This document shows positions 44,878 through 53,258 of a DNA stretch of 64,000 nucleotides, piece by piece. The notes beneath the pieces were generated by a model that was not told the DNA's origin, searched no databases, and worked only from the letters and a program-made list of their open reading frames with translations. Numbering within the stretch: the first letter of the stretch is position 1; the number at the start of each line of letters is the position of its first letter. Origin of the DNA: Singulisphaera sp. GP187 (lineage in GTDB: Bacteria > Planctomycetota > Planctomycetia > Isosphaerales > Isosphaeraceae); NCBI RefSeq assembly GCF_900129635.1, contig NZ_FSRB01000002.1, positions 1,950,727 to 2,014,726 of the forward strand. The letters run 5' to 3'. The position numbers and the translations under genes were made by a program.

Positions 44878-47154
44878 TTAGTCGCGGCGCGGTCCGCGAT
44901 CGCCACCACCGGGGCCACCTCGGCCACCGCCGAAGTCGCGACGAGGAGGACCACCGGGACCGCGGTCCCCGCCGCCTCCACCACCGCCACCCTGGGGCCG
45001 GTCACCGGCCGGGTGGGCCTTGGCGTATTCGTCGACCTCGCCGCGCTCGGCCAGGGCGGCCTTGCGTGAGAGCTTGACGCGATCCTGGTCATCGACTGAG
45101 ATCGCCTTGACCAGCATCGGGTCGCCGACCCGGCAGATGTCAGTCACGCTGCTGACGTAACCGTCGGACAGCTCGCTGATATGTACCAGACCGTCTTTGC
45201 CGGGGAGGATTTCGACGAAGGCGCCGAAGTCCTTGATCGAGGTGACGCGTCCTTCGTAGATCCGTCCGACCTGGACGCCTTCGGTCATCGCCTGGATCTT
45301 GTCGCGAGCGGCCTCCGCCCCTTCCGCCGTGCTGCTGGAGAGGGTGACGATTCCGCTGTCTTCGATGTCGATCTTGGCGCCTGTCTCGTCCTGGAGGCGA
45401 CGAATCGTCTTGCCGCCGGGGCCGATAATCAGGCCGATCTTCTCGGGGTTGATCTGGATCTGGATCAGGCGAGGCGCGTTGTTCGAGATCTCTTCGCGCG
45501 GCCGCTTGATCGAGCGGAGCATCGCCCGGAGAATCTCGAGCCGGGCTTCGTGAGCCTGCTCGAGGGTCGCCTTGACGATCTCCTCGGTGATCCCCGCGTT
45601 CTTGAGGTCGAGCTGGATCCCGGTGACGCCGCGCTGGGTGCCGGCGACCTTGAAATCCATGTCGCCGAAGTGGTCTTCGTCACCGATGATATCGGTGAGG
45701 AGGACGAATCGACCGGAGGCCTCGTCTTCGACCAGGCCGATCGAGATCCCACCGACCGGGTCGCTGATCGGCACGCCGGCGTCCATCAGGCTGAGCGTCG
45801 CTCCGCAGACGGAGGCCATCGAGCTCGAGCCGTTCGACTCGAGGATGTCGGACACGACGCGAATCGTGTACGGGAATCGCGTCGAACCGGGCAGGATCGG
45901 GGCGACCGACCGCTCGGCCAGGGCGCCGTGGCCGATTTCACGACGGCCGGGGCCGCGAATCGGACGGACCTCGCCCACCGCGAACGAGGGCATGTTGTAG
46001 TCCAGCATGAACTTCTTGCTGAACTCGTCCATGATGCCGTCGACCCGCTGCTCGTCGGCGGACGTCCCCAGCACGGTCGTCACCAGGGCTTGGGTTTCGC
46101 CCCGCTGGAAGATCGCCGAGCCGTGGGCTCGGGGGAGGACGCCGACCTCGCAATGGATCGGTCGGAGGTCGCGTGGGCCGCGGCCGTCGGGCCGTTTGCC
46201 TTCGAGAATCAACTCGCGAACGACGCGCTCTTCGACCGCGGAGAACGCCCCCTTCACCTGGGCGGGGGTGACGTGGCCCGACTTGTCTTCCGGGCAAAAC
46301 TCGGACGTGATCCGCTTGAGAAGATCCTTGGTGGCGTTGTTCCGGTCGGCCTTGCCATGGATCTGCTTGTAGTCGCGGAGTTCCCGGCCGAATCGGTCGT
46401 AGAGGGTCCGCCGGAGCGGATCTTCCGGAGCGACCTGGGGCTCGAACGGAGGCAGCCCGCAAGCGGCGACGAGCTCATGCTGCAGCGCGATGATATCCTG
46501 GTTGATTCGGTGGGCCGTCATGATCGCCTCGAGCATCTCGGGCTCGGGCAGTTCATCGCTGAACCCTTCGATCATCACGATCCGGTGTTCGGTGCTCGCG
46601 ACGACGAGGTCGAGATCGCTTTCCGCGAGCTCGTCGACGTTCGGCAACGGGATCAACTTGCCGTCGACTCGCGCGAGTCGGACCGAGCCGATGGGGCCGA
46701 GGAACGGGAGCCGGGCCAGGACGAGCGAGGCCGAGGCGCCGATCATCGAGAGGACGTCGGCATCATTCTTGCGGTCCGACGAGATCGGACCCGCCTGGAT
46801 TTGGACCTCGTCGCGGTACGAGTCGGAGAAGAGCGGACGGATCGGGCGATCGATCAGTCGGGAGGTGAGAATTTCTTTAGTGGTCGGCCGGCCTTCACGC
46901 TTGATGAAGCCACCGGGGAACTTACCTGCGGCATAGACCTTTTCCCGGTAGTCGACCGTAAGCGGGAAGAAGTCGAGCCCTTCACGGCCGGGGCCGGCCA
47001 CGGTCGCGACGAGAGTCATGGTGTCGCCGACCCGAACGACAACTGCGCCGCTGGCCTGCTTGGCGAGACGACCGGTCTCAATAGTGAGCCGTTTATCACC
47101 GATCGTACGTTCGACGGTGACAGGCTTCCGCGTTGCGAAAGACGAGGTTGACAT
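44878..47154 (-). CDS. pnp: Polyribonucleotide nucleotidyltransferase (PNPase)
   Basis: PNPase degrades RNA 3' to 5' by phosphorolysis. The 758-residue protein has two RNase PH-like domains (GDTMLVATV and EFSKKFMLDYNMPSFAVGE; GSTRFPYTIRVVSDILESNG with the GSSSMASVCG active-site loop). They are followed by a KH domain (GLIIGPGGKTIRRLQDETGA) and an S1 domain ending near residue 715. The last 35-40 residues are a Gly/Arg/Asp/Pro-rich tail with a run of eight Gly. The ATG at 47154 follows AGGTG by eight bases; a GTG at 47163 is in frame. It lies downstream of rpsO, the classic order. Confidence 0.96.
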   Translation of the reverse strand: MSTSSFATRKPVTVERTIGDKRLTIETGRLAKQASGAVVVRVGDTMTLVATVAGPGREGLDFFPLTVDYREKVYAAGKFPGGFIKREGRPTTKEILTSRLIDRPIRPLFSDSYRDEVQIQAGPISSDRKNDADVLSMIGASASLVLARLPFLGPIGSVRLARVDGKLIPLPNVDELAESDLDLVVASTEHRIVMIEGFSDELPEPEMLEAIMTAHRINQDIIALQHELVAACGLPPFEPQVAPEDPLRRTLYDRFGRELRDYKQIHGKADRNNATKDLLKRITSEFCPEDKSGHVTPAQVKGAFSAVEERVVRELILEGKRPDGRGPRDLRPIHCEVGVLPRAHGSAIFQRGETQALVTTVLGTSADEQRVDGIMDEFSKKFMLDYNMPSFAVGEVRPIRGPGRREIGHGALAERSVAPILPGSTRFPYTIRVVSDILESNGSSSMASVCGATLSLMDAGVPISDPVGGISIGLVEDEASGRFVLLTDIIGDEDHFGDMDFKVAGTQRGVTGIQLDLKNAGITEEIVKATLEQAHEARLEILRAMLRSIKRPREEISNNAPRLIQIQINPEKIGLIIGPGGKTIRRLQDETGAKIDIEDSGIVTLSSSTAEGAEAARDKIQAMTEGVQVGRIYEGRVTSIKDFGAFVEILPGKDGLVHISELSDGYVSSVTDICRVGDPMLVKAISVDDQDRVKLSRKAALAERGEVDEYAKAHPAGDRPQGGGGGGGGDRGPGGPPRRDFGGGRGGPGGGDRGPRRD

Positions 47155-47391
47155 GGACTGCACCTACATACGTTCGTTCTGTAGCGGTCGGGGAATGGGA
47201 AGGCGACCATGCGCACCGGTCCGTTGCGGGACCGGGCGCAGGAGCCTCATTTCGGATGGATGCCCCGGGGGATCCGGGAGAGGAAGAGGCCACGGCCATC
47301 CGAAGCGCCCGACCGAGGGGGAGCGCCCGGAGAGGGTGGTCCCTAAGCCGAGAGGAAGGGTCGGCCGAGGCAGGTCGTCACCAACGGCCGG

Positions 47392-47661
47392 TTACTTGCG
47401 GATGCCCAAACGTCCGATGACCTCAAGGTAGCTCTTGCGATTGTGGAGCCTCAGGTACTTGAGCAGGCTCGACCGCTTCGAGACCATCATCAGCAGCCCA
47501 CGGCGGCTGGCATGGTCCTTCGCATGACTCTTGAAGTGACTGGTCAAATCGTTGATCCGGGCCGTCAGGAGGGCAATTTGCACCTCGGGCGACCCTGTAT
47601 CGGCCTCACCCCGGCTGAACGACCCGATGATCTCCGTCTTCTTCTCCTTCGTGATCGCCAT
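47392..47661 (-). CDS. rpsO: 30S ribosomal protein S15
   Basis: S15 binds 16S rRNA in the platform of the small subunit. The 89-residue product is the standard length, with GSPEVQIALLTARINDLTSH and the RRGLLMMVSKRSSLLKYL helix. The ATG at 47661 matches the usual MAITKEKK start. The rpsO-pnp order with a 237-base gap is conserved across many bacteria, where S15 can regulate its own mRNA; no such leader structure was demonstrated here. Confidence 0.97.
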   Translation of the reverse strand: MAITKEKKTEIIGSFSRGEADTGSPEVQIALLTARINDLTSHFKSHAKDHASRRGLLMMVSKRSSLLKYLRLHNRKSYLEVIGRLGIRK

Positions 47662-48117
47662 CGCACGCCCCAAAACCGCTGGCTTTGTCATCAAAGCCGT
47701 TCTTGGAATATTCCTACGCTGGAAGGTTCATAATCTAGGCGAACGTCGTTCAGAATGCAATCCCCCCTCCCCCGTTGGATCGCAAACTGGCCCATCCTTT
47801 TGGAGAATAGCCGTTGTCACACTCGGAATTGGGTGTCGAGGAACGGGTCAAATCGGCGCGGGGTCGCTGTTCGGGATTGAGTAGCCAGGCACCTCAGTTG
47901 GGAGGTCTGGGTGGTTTGGCGGAAATAGACGTCCGGCTGTCGCCCCGGATGAATTCGCCAGATTTGCCGCATGATCCACTCTCTGTGCCTGGGCACCGCT
48001 GTCTTGAGATCCAGGGCCGTCGTTTCCCCGGGGACGCCACCGTGCTATCATATTGTAAGCAGATCCGAGCGGGCCGGATCCTGGCTCGGTTGCTAGCCCC
48101 GGAGTGGAGGACAAGCG
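47662..48117. other. Divergent region between rpsO and the toxin-antitoxin remnant
   Basis: No gene is supported in these 456 bases. TGCTATCAT at 48043-48051 resembles an extended -10 element about 67 bases before the FitA start, with no clear -35. The rpsO promoter should also lie here. Confidence 0.4.
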
Positions 48118-48357
48118 ATCGCACAGGCCCTGGTGCGCGAGCTTGATGACAAGGTCTATGAGCGGCTCAAGACGATCGCGGCGGCGAACAACCGGTCGCT
48201 CGAGGCCGAGCTGCGGTCGATCCTCACCGCGGCCTCGCGGCTGGTCACGGTGACGACGGCGCGGGCCGATGCCGCGGCACTGCGGCAGCGGCTCGCGGCT
48301 GACGGCCGGGTCCATTCTGACAGCGCTGCGATGATCCGCTCGGACCGCGACCGATGA
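48118..48357 (+). CDS. FitA-type ribbon-helix-helix antitoxin with abnormal start codon
   Basis: FitA antitoxins bind their operator through an Arc/MetJ-like RHH domain and block a PIN-domain RNase with a C-terminal tail. Here the RHH part (AQALVRELDDKVYERLKTIA) and the tail (HSDSAAMIRSDRDR) both look intact in 79 residues. The family normally begins Met-Ala-Gln, but the codon before Ala-Gln is ATC (48118-48120), seven bases after GGAGG and in frame with an upstream TAG. The first conventional start is GTG at 48133, 22 bases from the ribosome site. It is either an ATC start or a damaged ATG. The gene overlaps the next by four bases. Confidence 0.75.
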   Translation: MAQALVRELDDKVYERLKTIAAANNRSLEAELRSILTAASRLVTVTTARADAAALRQRLAADGRVHSDSAAMIRSDRDR

Positions 48358-48773
48358 GCCGCAGCGTACCCCCGTTCGGGCGCCAGCTCAGTGACAACCC
48401 CGATCGCGAGTCCGCCCCTCCGGAGCCGATCGTCGTGGACGCGAGCGTGGGCGTCAAAGAAAGCAGCGGCAATGTTTTCGCCGACCTTGGAATTAAGAAC
48501 GCTGACCTCTATCTGGCGAAATCCGAGCTTGCCGCCCAGATTCTCAAGATTGTCCGACGCCGACGCCTGACCCAAGCCTCCATCGCTGTCGTGCTGGGAC
48601 TCAAGCAACCCAAGGTCTCCGCATTGCTCAACGGCCGACTCGATGGTTTTACGACCGACCGGCTGTTCCGTTACCTCAACATTTTGGGTTGTGACATTCA
48701 AATCAGTGTGTTGAGTCCGCACCCTAAGATGCGTGGTTGTGTGCATGCGGGTGCGATTAGAGAGGATGAGTGA
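48354..48773 (+). CDS. Chimeric protein: PIN-toxin N-terminal remnant joined to HigA-like HTH antitoxin
   Basis: The 139-residue product starts at an ATGA overlap with FitA, exactly where a FitB PIN toxin would start. Residues 1-35 end EPIVVDASVGVK, the usual first strand of PIN toxins with its first catalytic Asp. From residue 36 (ESSGNVFADLG) the sequence changes to an HTH_37/COG5606-type antitoxin, with LAAQILKIVRRRRLTQASIA, LGLKQPKVSALLNGRL and DGFTTDRLFRYLNILGCDI. The rest of the PIN domain is absent, so no toxin activity is expected. A GTG inside the junction could start the HTH part alone, without a ribosome site. Confidence 0.75.
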   Translation: MSRSVPPFGRQLSDNPDRESAPPEPIVVDASVGVKESSGNVFADLGIKNADLYLAKSELAAQILKIVRRRRLTQASIAVVLGLKQPKVSALLNGRLDGFTTDRLFRYLNILGCDIQISVLSPHPKMRGCVHAGAIREDE

Positions 48774-48979
48774 ATCATATCCACTTCGCCGTCAGGCTGT
48801 TACACGGTTCGCTCGACTCCCGTCCCGTCGGGCCTGGTATCGCGGACCTCTCCGGACTGATGGACGTCGGGAGCGGTTTCGGTGCCTGGCCACGGACCGA
48901 CTCCTTGGGAGCGTTTCACACGTGGACGGATCTTTGACTTGCATCCGAGTGGGTGAGGGACGAGGCTCGCGTCGGGCCA

Positions 48980-51571
48980 TCAGGGCTGAGGTGCTCCGAA
49001 CCGTTGAGGCGGTTCATTCTTCCCTCGCGGCGGGTTGATCGCTTCGATCCCGGCACCCCAGGTGAAGCGATGGAAGCTTCGCGCCCAGCGCGGGTGGATG
49101 ACGGGCCGATAGCTGCGATCGAATTCAAAGGCCGAGAGCAGGACGATCAGCAACAATCCGGCCATCCCGGCGATCGGCCAGGCGCGCGGCCAGGCCAGAT
49201 CGATGTGCTCGGGGTCGAGTGTGAGGGACCGTTTCCAAACCAGGAGTGCCACTCCCGCGAGCAGGCCGAGGCCCGTGATCGTCAGGCCGAGCCTGAATCC
49301 GGCCGGCTGATAGCGAAATAGCACGGTGTGCGCTCCGGCCGGGACGAAGACCGCACGGAACGCCACGTAGGCGGCGCGAATCGGCACCTCGCGGCCATCG
49401 ATCGTGGCCGACCAGCCGGGATCAAAGGTGTCGGCGAGAATGAGGTACGCGGGGCCGTTCGACTCGGTGCGAACCTCGACCAGCTCGGGAAGTTCACGGG
49501 CGATCGTCGCGGTTCCCGAGACCTGGGCATCAACCGGGAGCGGGCGTGTCGGATCCTCAATGACCGGGCGGTCCCGGAGCGCGGGCTTGAACCGGTCGAG
49601 GGCGGCAATCGCGGCGGTCTCCGACTCCACGTAGATGGGCCGGCCCATCAGCCGAGTACGCGGCAAGGCGTTGGGGTTGCGGTTGATGAAGGCGGAGCCG
49701 GCCGGGGTCCCTTTCCCCCAGACTTCGATGTTGGGCATGCTCGTCACGAGGTGGGTGACGGCCTGGAGGTCGAATCGTCCTTCGCGCGGGAGCACGTGGT
49801 CGCTGAATTCGACCAGGCGACGCGGGAGCATCGGCGTTTCACCCCGGGCGGACGCCAAGCCCCAGACCGGGGGAAGGCTCCAGTCGAGGGTGTCGCGGGC
49901 CGTCAGAAAATCGACCGGTTTCGACGCGAAGCCCGGCTCGTTGGAGGCGCGTTTGGCGACCCCGATCAGGCGGACGAAATCGGGATCCGCCTTGAGCTGT
50001 CGCGCACTTTCGGGGGGATCGGTCCAGTAGCGTGGCGTGATCGTCGGGACGTCGGAGTAATGGGCGCCGAGGAGGTCGGCGAGAATCAGGACCGGCAGGA
50101 TCGCGACGAGTCGCGTCCTCAGCAATGGTGACGAGCTGCGTAACGCCGAGGCCGCCACCGCCCACGCCGTGAACGCCAGGATCGCCGTTCGGAGGGCGGC
50201 GAACCGAAGCTCCTCACCCAGCCAGCGGAACCGCGCCAGGTGGTAGGGATACCGCCAACGTGCCGACTGGGACCAGACCGGCGTATAGATGGTGATGAGA
50301 ATCGGGATGGAAACCAGCACCAGGATTCCGATGGTCAGGAGCGCGGGGCGGAGGCGGACGGTCCCCGGCCTGGAGAGGCGGTCGACGCCGACCGCCGTCA
50401 GGGCTGCGACCGCGAGCGAGACCCAGAGATGGTAGCGCACCGGGATTCGCCCGCTGCCGATGATCGGGATCCGGTGCGCAAAGTCGAAGAGGAACGTGAA
50501 CCGGCCGAGCATCAGAATGCCACCCAGGCCGGCCAGGATGATCCAGAACGCCACCCAGCGATCGCGCGAGGCGGCGGCACCGACCACGGCCAGGGCCAAG
50601 GCGATCGCGCCGAGATATGCATTCATCTCGTGGTACGGGTAGAAGCCATCCATCCAGTCGGTGTCGCGGGCGAACGTGCCATAGGTTTCGCGGAGGATCA
50701 AGGTTGGCACGAGCTCGGGATGCCACGAGCCGTAGGTCAGTTCTTCCCAGGTGAGGCCTCCGGCGCGTGGCGACCGGCTGTGCAGTTCTTTCGACGGCAG
50801 GCCTTGAACCGCCGCAATCGTGCCGGCGAGCGCGATCAAAACCAGCGCCATTCCGAGCGCCGCGAACCGGGACCGACGGGACCGGTCGGTCACTGCGCGA
50901 TAACCCGCGTAGAGGACGATTAGCTCGGAGGTGAGGATCGTGTCCTGCATATGGCCCGCGAACACCTGGCAGGCGAGCGCCAGGGCCCCGAGAACGATCG
51001 GCCACCAGCGACCACGTTCCCAGGCGATCTCAAGCGCCCAGATGATCAAGGGGACGCTCGCGAGCGAATTGATCATGCTGGTATGGATCAGGTGCGCCCA
51101 GACGTATCCGCCCAGCCCGAAGACCCCTGCGCCGGCCAGGGCGCCGCTGGCCCCGACGTGGCGTCGCAGCCACCCGTAGGTCCCGACTCCGGTCAGCCAG
51201 ATCGAGAGGATCGTGTCGAGGTTAAAGGCTTGCCAGGTGGGCAGCCAGGGATAGAGGAAGTACTTCAACGGGTGGAGATACCCCGCCTGGCTTTCGCTAT
51301 AGAGCGGGAATCCGCAGTAGAGGCCCGGACACCACCGCGAGAACCGGCCGGCCCACAGCTCGCGGGCCAAGAAGTCGCGGTAAGGGAAATTGATCTCGGT
51401 GATGTCGAAGTAAAAGAGGGCCTTCTGGAGGGTGACGGCGTCCCAGAAGTAACCCGCGACCGCCAGGGTCCAGACGAGCAAGGCGAGCACGTCGGCTCGG
51501 CCCCATGGCCGTCGTTCGGGATGCCAGGTCGACACATCATCCAACGACGTCGGGGTCACGTCTCGTCCCAC
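48980..51571 (-). CDS. YfhO-family polytopic membrane protein
   Basis: An 863-residue integral membrane protein has more than ten hydrophobic segments in the first 500 residues, with YDxxEINFPYRDFLARELWA and SESQAGYLHPLKYFLYP loops. A periplasmic region follows, then C-terminal helices near 760 and 810. The layout and the DTFDPGWSATIDGREVPIRA and AGAHTVLFRYQPAGFRLGL phrases match YfhO proteins, which in Gram-positives glycosylate lipoteichoic acid. A GT-C-type glycosyltransferase role is the family inference; the substrate here is unknown. It directly follows the next membrane protein gene (3-base gap). Confidence 0.8.
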   Translation of the reverse strand: MGRDVTPTSLDDVSTWHPERRPWGRADVLALLVWTLAVAGYFWDAVTLQKALFYFDITEINFPYRDFLARELWAGRFSRWCPGLYCGFPLYSESQAGYLHPLKYFLYPWLPTWQAFNLDTILSIWLTGVGTYGWLRRHVGASGALAGAGVFGLGGYVWAHLIHTSMINSLASVPLIIWALEIAWERGRWWPIVLGALALACQVFAGHMQDTILTSELIVLYAGYRAVTDRSRRSRFAALGMALVLIALAGTIAAVQGLPSKELHSRSPRAGGLTWEELTYGSWHPELVPTLILRETYGTFARDTDWMDGFYPYHEMNAYLGAIALALAVVGAAASRDRWVAFWIILAGLGGILMLGRFTFLFDFAHRIPIIGSGRIPVRYHLWVSLAVAALTAVGVDRLSRPGTVRLRPALLTIGILVLVSIPILITIYTPVWSQSARWRYPYHLARFRWLGEELRFAALRTAILAFTAWAVAASALRSSSPLLRTRLVAILPVLILADLLGAHYSDVPTITPRYWTDPPESARQLKADPDFVRLIGVAKRASNEPGFASKPVDFLTARDTLDWSLPPVWGLASARGETPMLPRRLVEFSDHVLPREGRFDLQAVTHLVTSMPNIEVWGKGTPAGSAFINRNPNALPRTRLMGRPIYVESETAAIAALDRFKPALRDRPVIEDPTRPLPVDAQVSGTATIARELPELVEVRTESNGPAYLILADTFDPGWSATIDGREVPIRAAYVAFRAVFVPAGAHTVLFRYQPAGFRLGLTITGLGLLAGVALLVWKRSLTLDPEHIDLAWPRAWPIAGMAGLLLIVLLSAFEFDRSYRPVIHPRWARSFHRFTWGAGIEAINPPRGKNEPPQRFGAPQP

Positions 51572-51574
51572 CTT

Positions 51575-53227
51575 CTAAGGCCAAGAAATGATGTAAAACC
51601 GATTGCCCCGCTCGAGAAACTCGCCGCCGCTCCGCAGGGCACGCTCGACGTACTCTCCCCCGCGTTGGTATTGCCGGGCAATCACGATCTGGGGATGCCC
51701 CCCCGGCAAGGCGCGCGACCACTCGGGGAACCGGTTGGGATAGATCGGGTAGGGAATGCCGCGCACGGCTCGATCCGCGAGGAAGGTGAGCCGGTAGGCG
51801 TCCCAGTAGCCGGTGAGAAACGAATCGACCTCGCGATGGTCATTCAACCAGGCTAACACGAGGTCGTCCACGGGGACCCGCACCGGTCGCCCCCGTGAGT
51901 CGACCCAGCCGAACTGATGATACCAACGGCCCGTATCGAGCGTCATGAGGACGGCCATCGTTGAGCCGCAGAGCACCGCGATCGCCAGGCCCCCGCGTCC
52001 CATCCGCGTAAGCGAGCGCATCGTCAGCCCAAAGCCGATCGACCAGAGAACCAGCAAGTCGACGAGGTATCGGTAGTTATCGGGATTGAAAATGTCTCGA
52101 TAAGCCACGAAGGCAACGAGCGTCGCCGCCCCGGAAATGAGCAGGCCCCAGCGAACGGCATTGGCCGCGAGATTCCCTCGGCTCGAGTCCGGATCGGCGA
52201 TCGCTCGGATCGCCGCCAGGAACAACACCAGGACGAGGACCGTCACCGCGATCGCCAGCGGGTTCGTATCCTTCGGGCTGTCGTTGGGGCCAGGGTCACC
52301 GAGTTCCAAAGGAGCGGGGTCGGACTCGAGGTTGGGAAGCCGGTGGCCGGCGATGAGCCGGGGTAAGCAGTCGAGGCCAAGCAGGCGAACGTGGTTGATC
52401 AAGACCGCGGTATCAAACGAGGTGAGAAATCCTTGCGGATAGGCGTTGTGCGGATCGACCCGAGCGCCGATCTCCCGAGGGGCGACGCCCACCAGGAAGG
52501 CCGGAACAAAGACCAGCGCTGCGAGCAGGCCGCGACGCGATCGGCCGCCACTCCACCAGGCCCCGATCGCCGCGGGCACGAGACCGGAGAGCGTCAGCAG
52601 GAACATCGAATCGACGTAGACGCCAAGGCCGCACCAAACCCCAAGCGCGATCGCGTATTTGAGTCCGCCACGCGCCAGGGTCAGGTAGAGCAGCAGGAAC
52701 GCGATCGCATGCCAGACGACTGCGCTGAGATGGCCGCCGGTGATCCGTCCCGAGAGCCAGATCACGCCGGTCGAGGCGAACGTCAAGGGAAGGAGCCCCC
52801 AGGCGGCCGCGGTCCGTCCGAAGGCGACCCAGGTGAGTGCAAAGGTCGCCACCACCAGACTGAGATAGGCGACGGTTCCCCCGCTCACGAGCGTGAACGG
52901 GTTGGCGCCCCAGATCAGGGACTGGGGCAACGAATACAGGATCGGCGGAATGCCGATGTAAGGCGTCGCCGGATAATGCCAGCGCCACTGGCCCCGAACG
53001 GCGTCACGCAAGGTGATGCCGTCCACGGCCAGGTCGCTATCCAGATGGTTTTGGGCGTTGAGGACCAACGGAACGCGAACGACGACGATCCAGACGATCG
53101 CCAGAAAAACGACGAGAGCGGGCCAGCGGCGCCGGCTCGTGACATTTTCCTGAACTTGATCCGTGGCTGCGATCGGCGGCTCAATCGGTCCGGTCTCGGT
53201 CGTCGACGCTGTCGCAGGCTCGGTCAC
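51575..53227 (-). CDS. Polytopic membrane protein, GT-C/PMT-like
   Basis: A 550-residue membrane protein has a soluble Thr/Pro-rich N-terminus, then about ten hydrophobic helices. The first loop contains NAQNHLDSDLAVDGITLRDA, resembling the acidic D-x-D-containing loop of GT-C (PMT/ArnT-type) sugar transferases; the C-terminus is soluble. The start is uncertain: a GTG at 53227, 31 bases after the radical-SAM stop, gives this length, while the open frame continues to 53512 inside the neighbour. It forms a tight run with the YfhO gene, suggesting a shared role in envelope glycosylation. Confidence 0.65.
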   Translation of the reverse strand: MTEPATASTTETGPIEPPIAATDQVQENVTSRRRWPALVVFLAIVWIVVVRVPLVLNAQNHLDSDLAVDGITLRDAVRGQWRWHYPATPYIGIPPILYSLPQSLIWGANPFTLVSGGTVAYLSLVVATFALTWVAFGRTAAAWGLLPLTFASTGVIWLSGRITGGHLSAVVWHAIAFLLLYLTLARGGLKYAIALGVWCGLGVYVDSMFLLTLSGLVPAAIGAWWSGGRSRRGLLAALVFVPAFLVGVAPREIGARVDPHNAYPQGFLTSFDTAVLINHVRLLGLDCLPRLIAGHRLPNLESDPAPLELGDPGPNDSPKDTNPLAIAVTVLVLVLFLAAIRAIADPDSSRGNLAANAVRWGLLISGAATLVAFVAYRDIFNPDNYRYLVDLLVLWSIGFGLTMRSLTRMGRGGLAIAVLCGSTMAVLMTLDTGRWYHQFGWVDSRGRPVRVPVDDLVLAWLNDHREVDSFLTGYWDAYRLTFLADRAVRGIPYPIYPNRFPEWSRALPGGHPQIVIARQYQRGGEYVERALRSGGEFLERGNRFYIISWP

Positions 53228-53258
53228 GTCCCACGGCCCTTTCGGAATCGGAAGTGGC

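Noticed and set aside
47164..47391. S15 autoregulatory leader between rpsO and pnp
   Set aside because: The known S15 leader precedes rpsO rather than pnp, and no convincing pseudoknot could be drawn in either place by eye.
48733..49038. Open frame after the chimeric HTH gene
   Set aside because: Arg-rich translation, no ribosome site, and overlap with both neighbours; it is not the missing PIN toxin.
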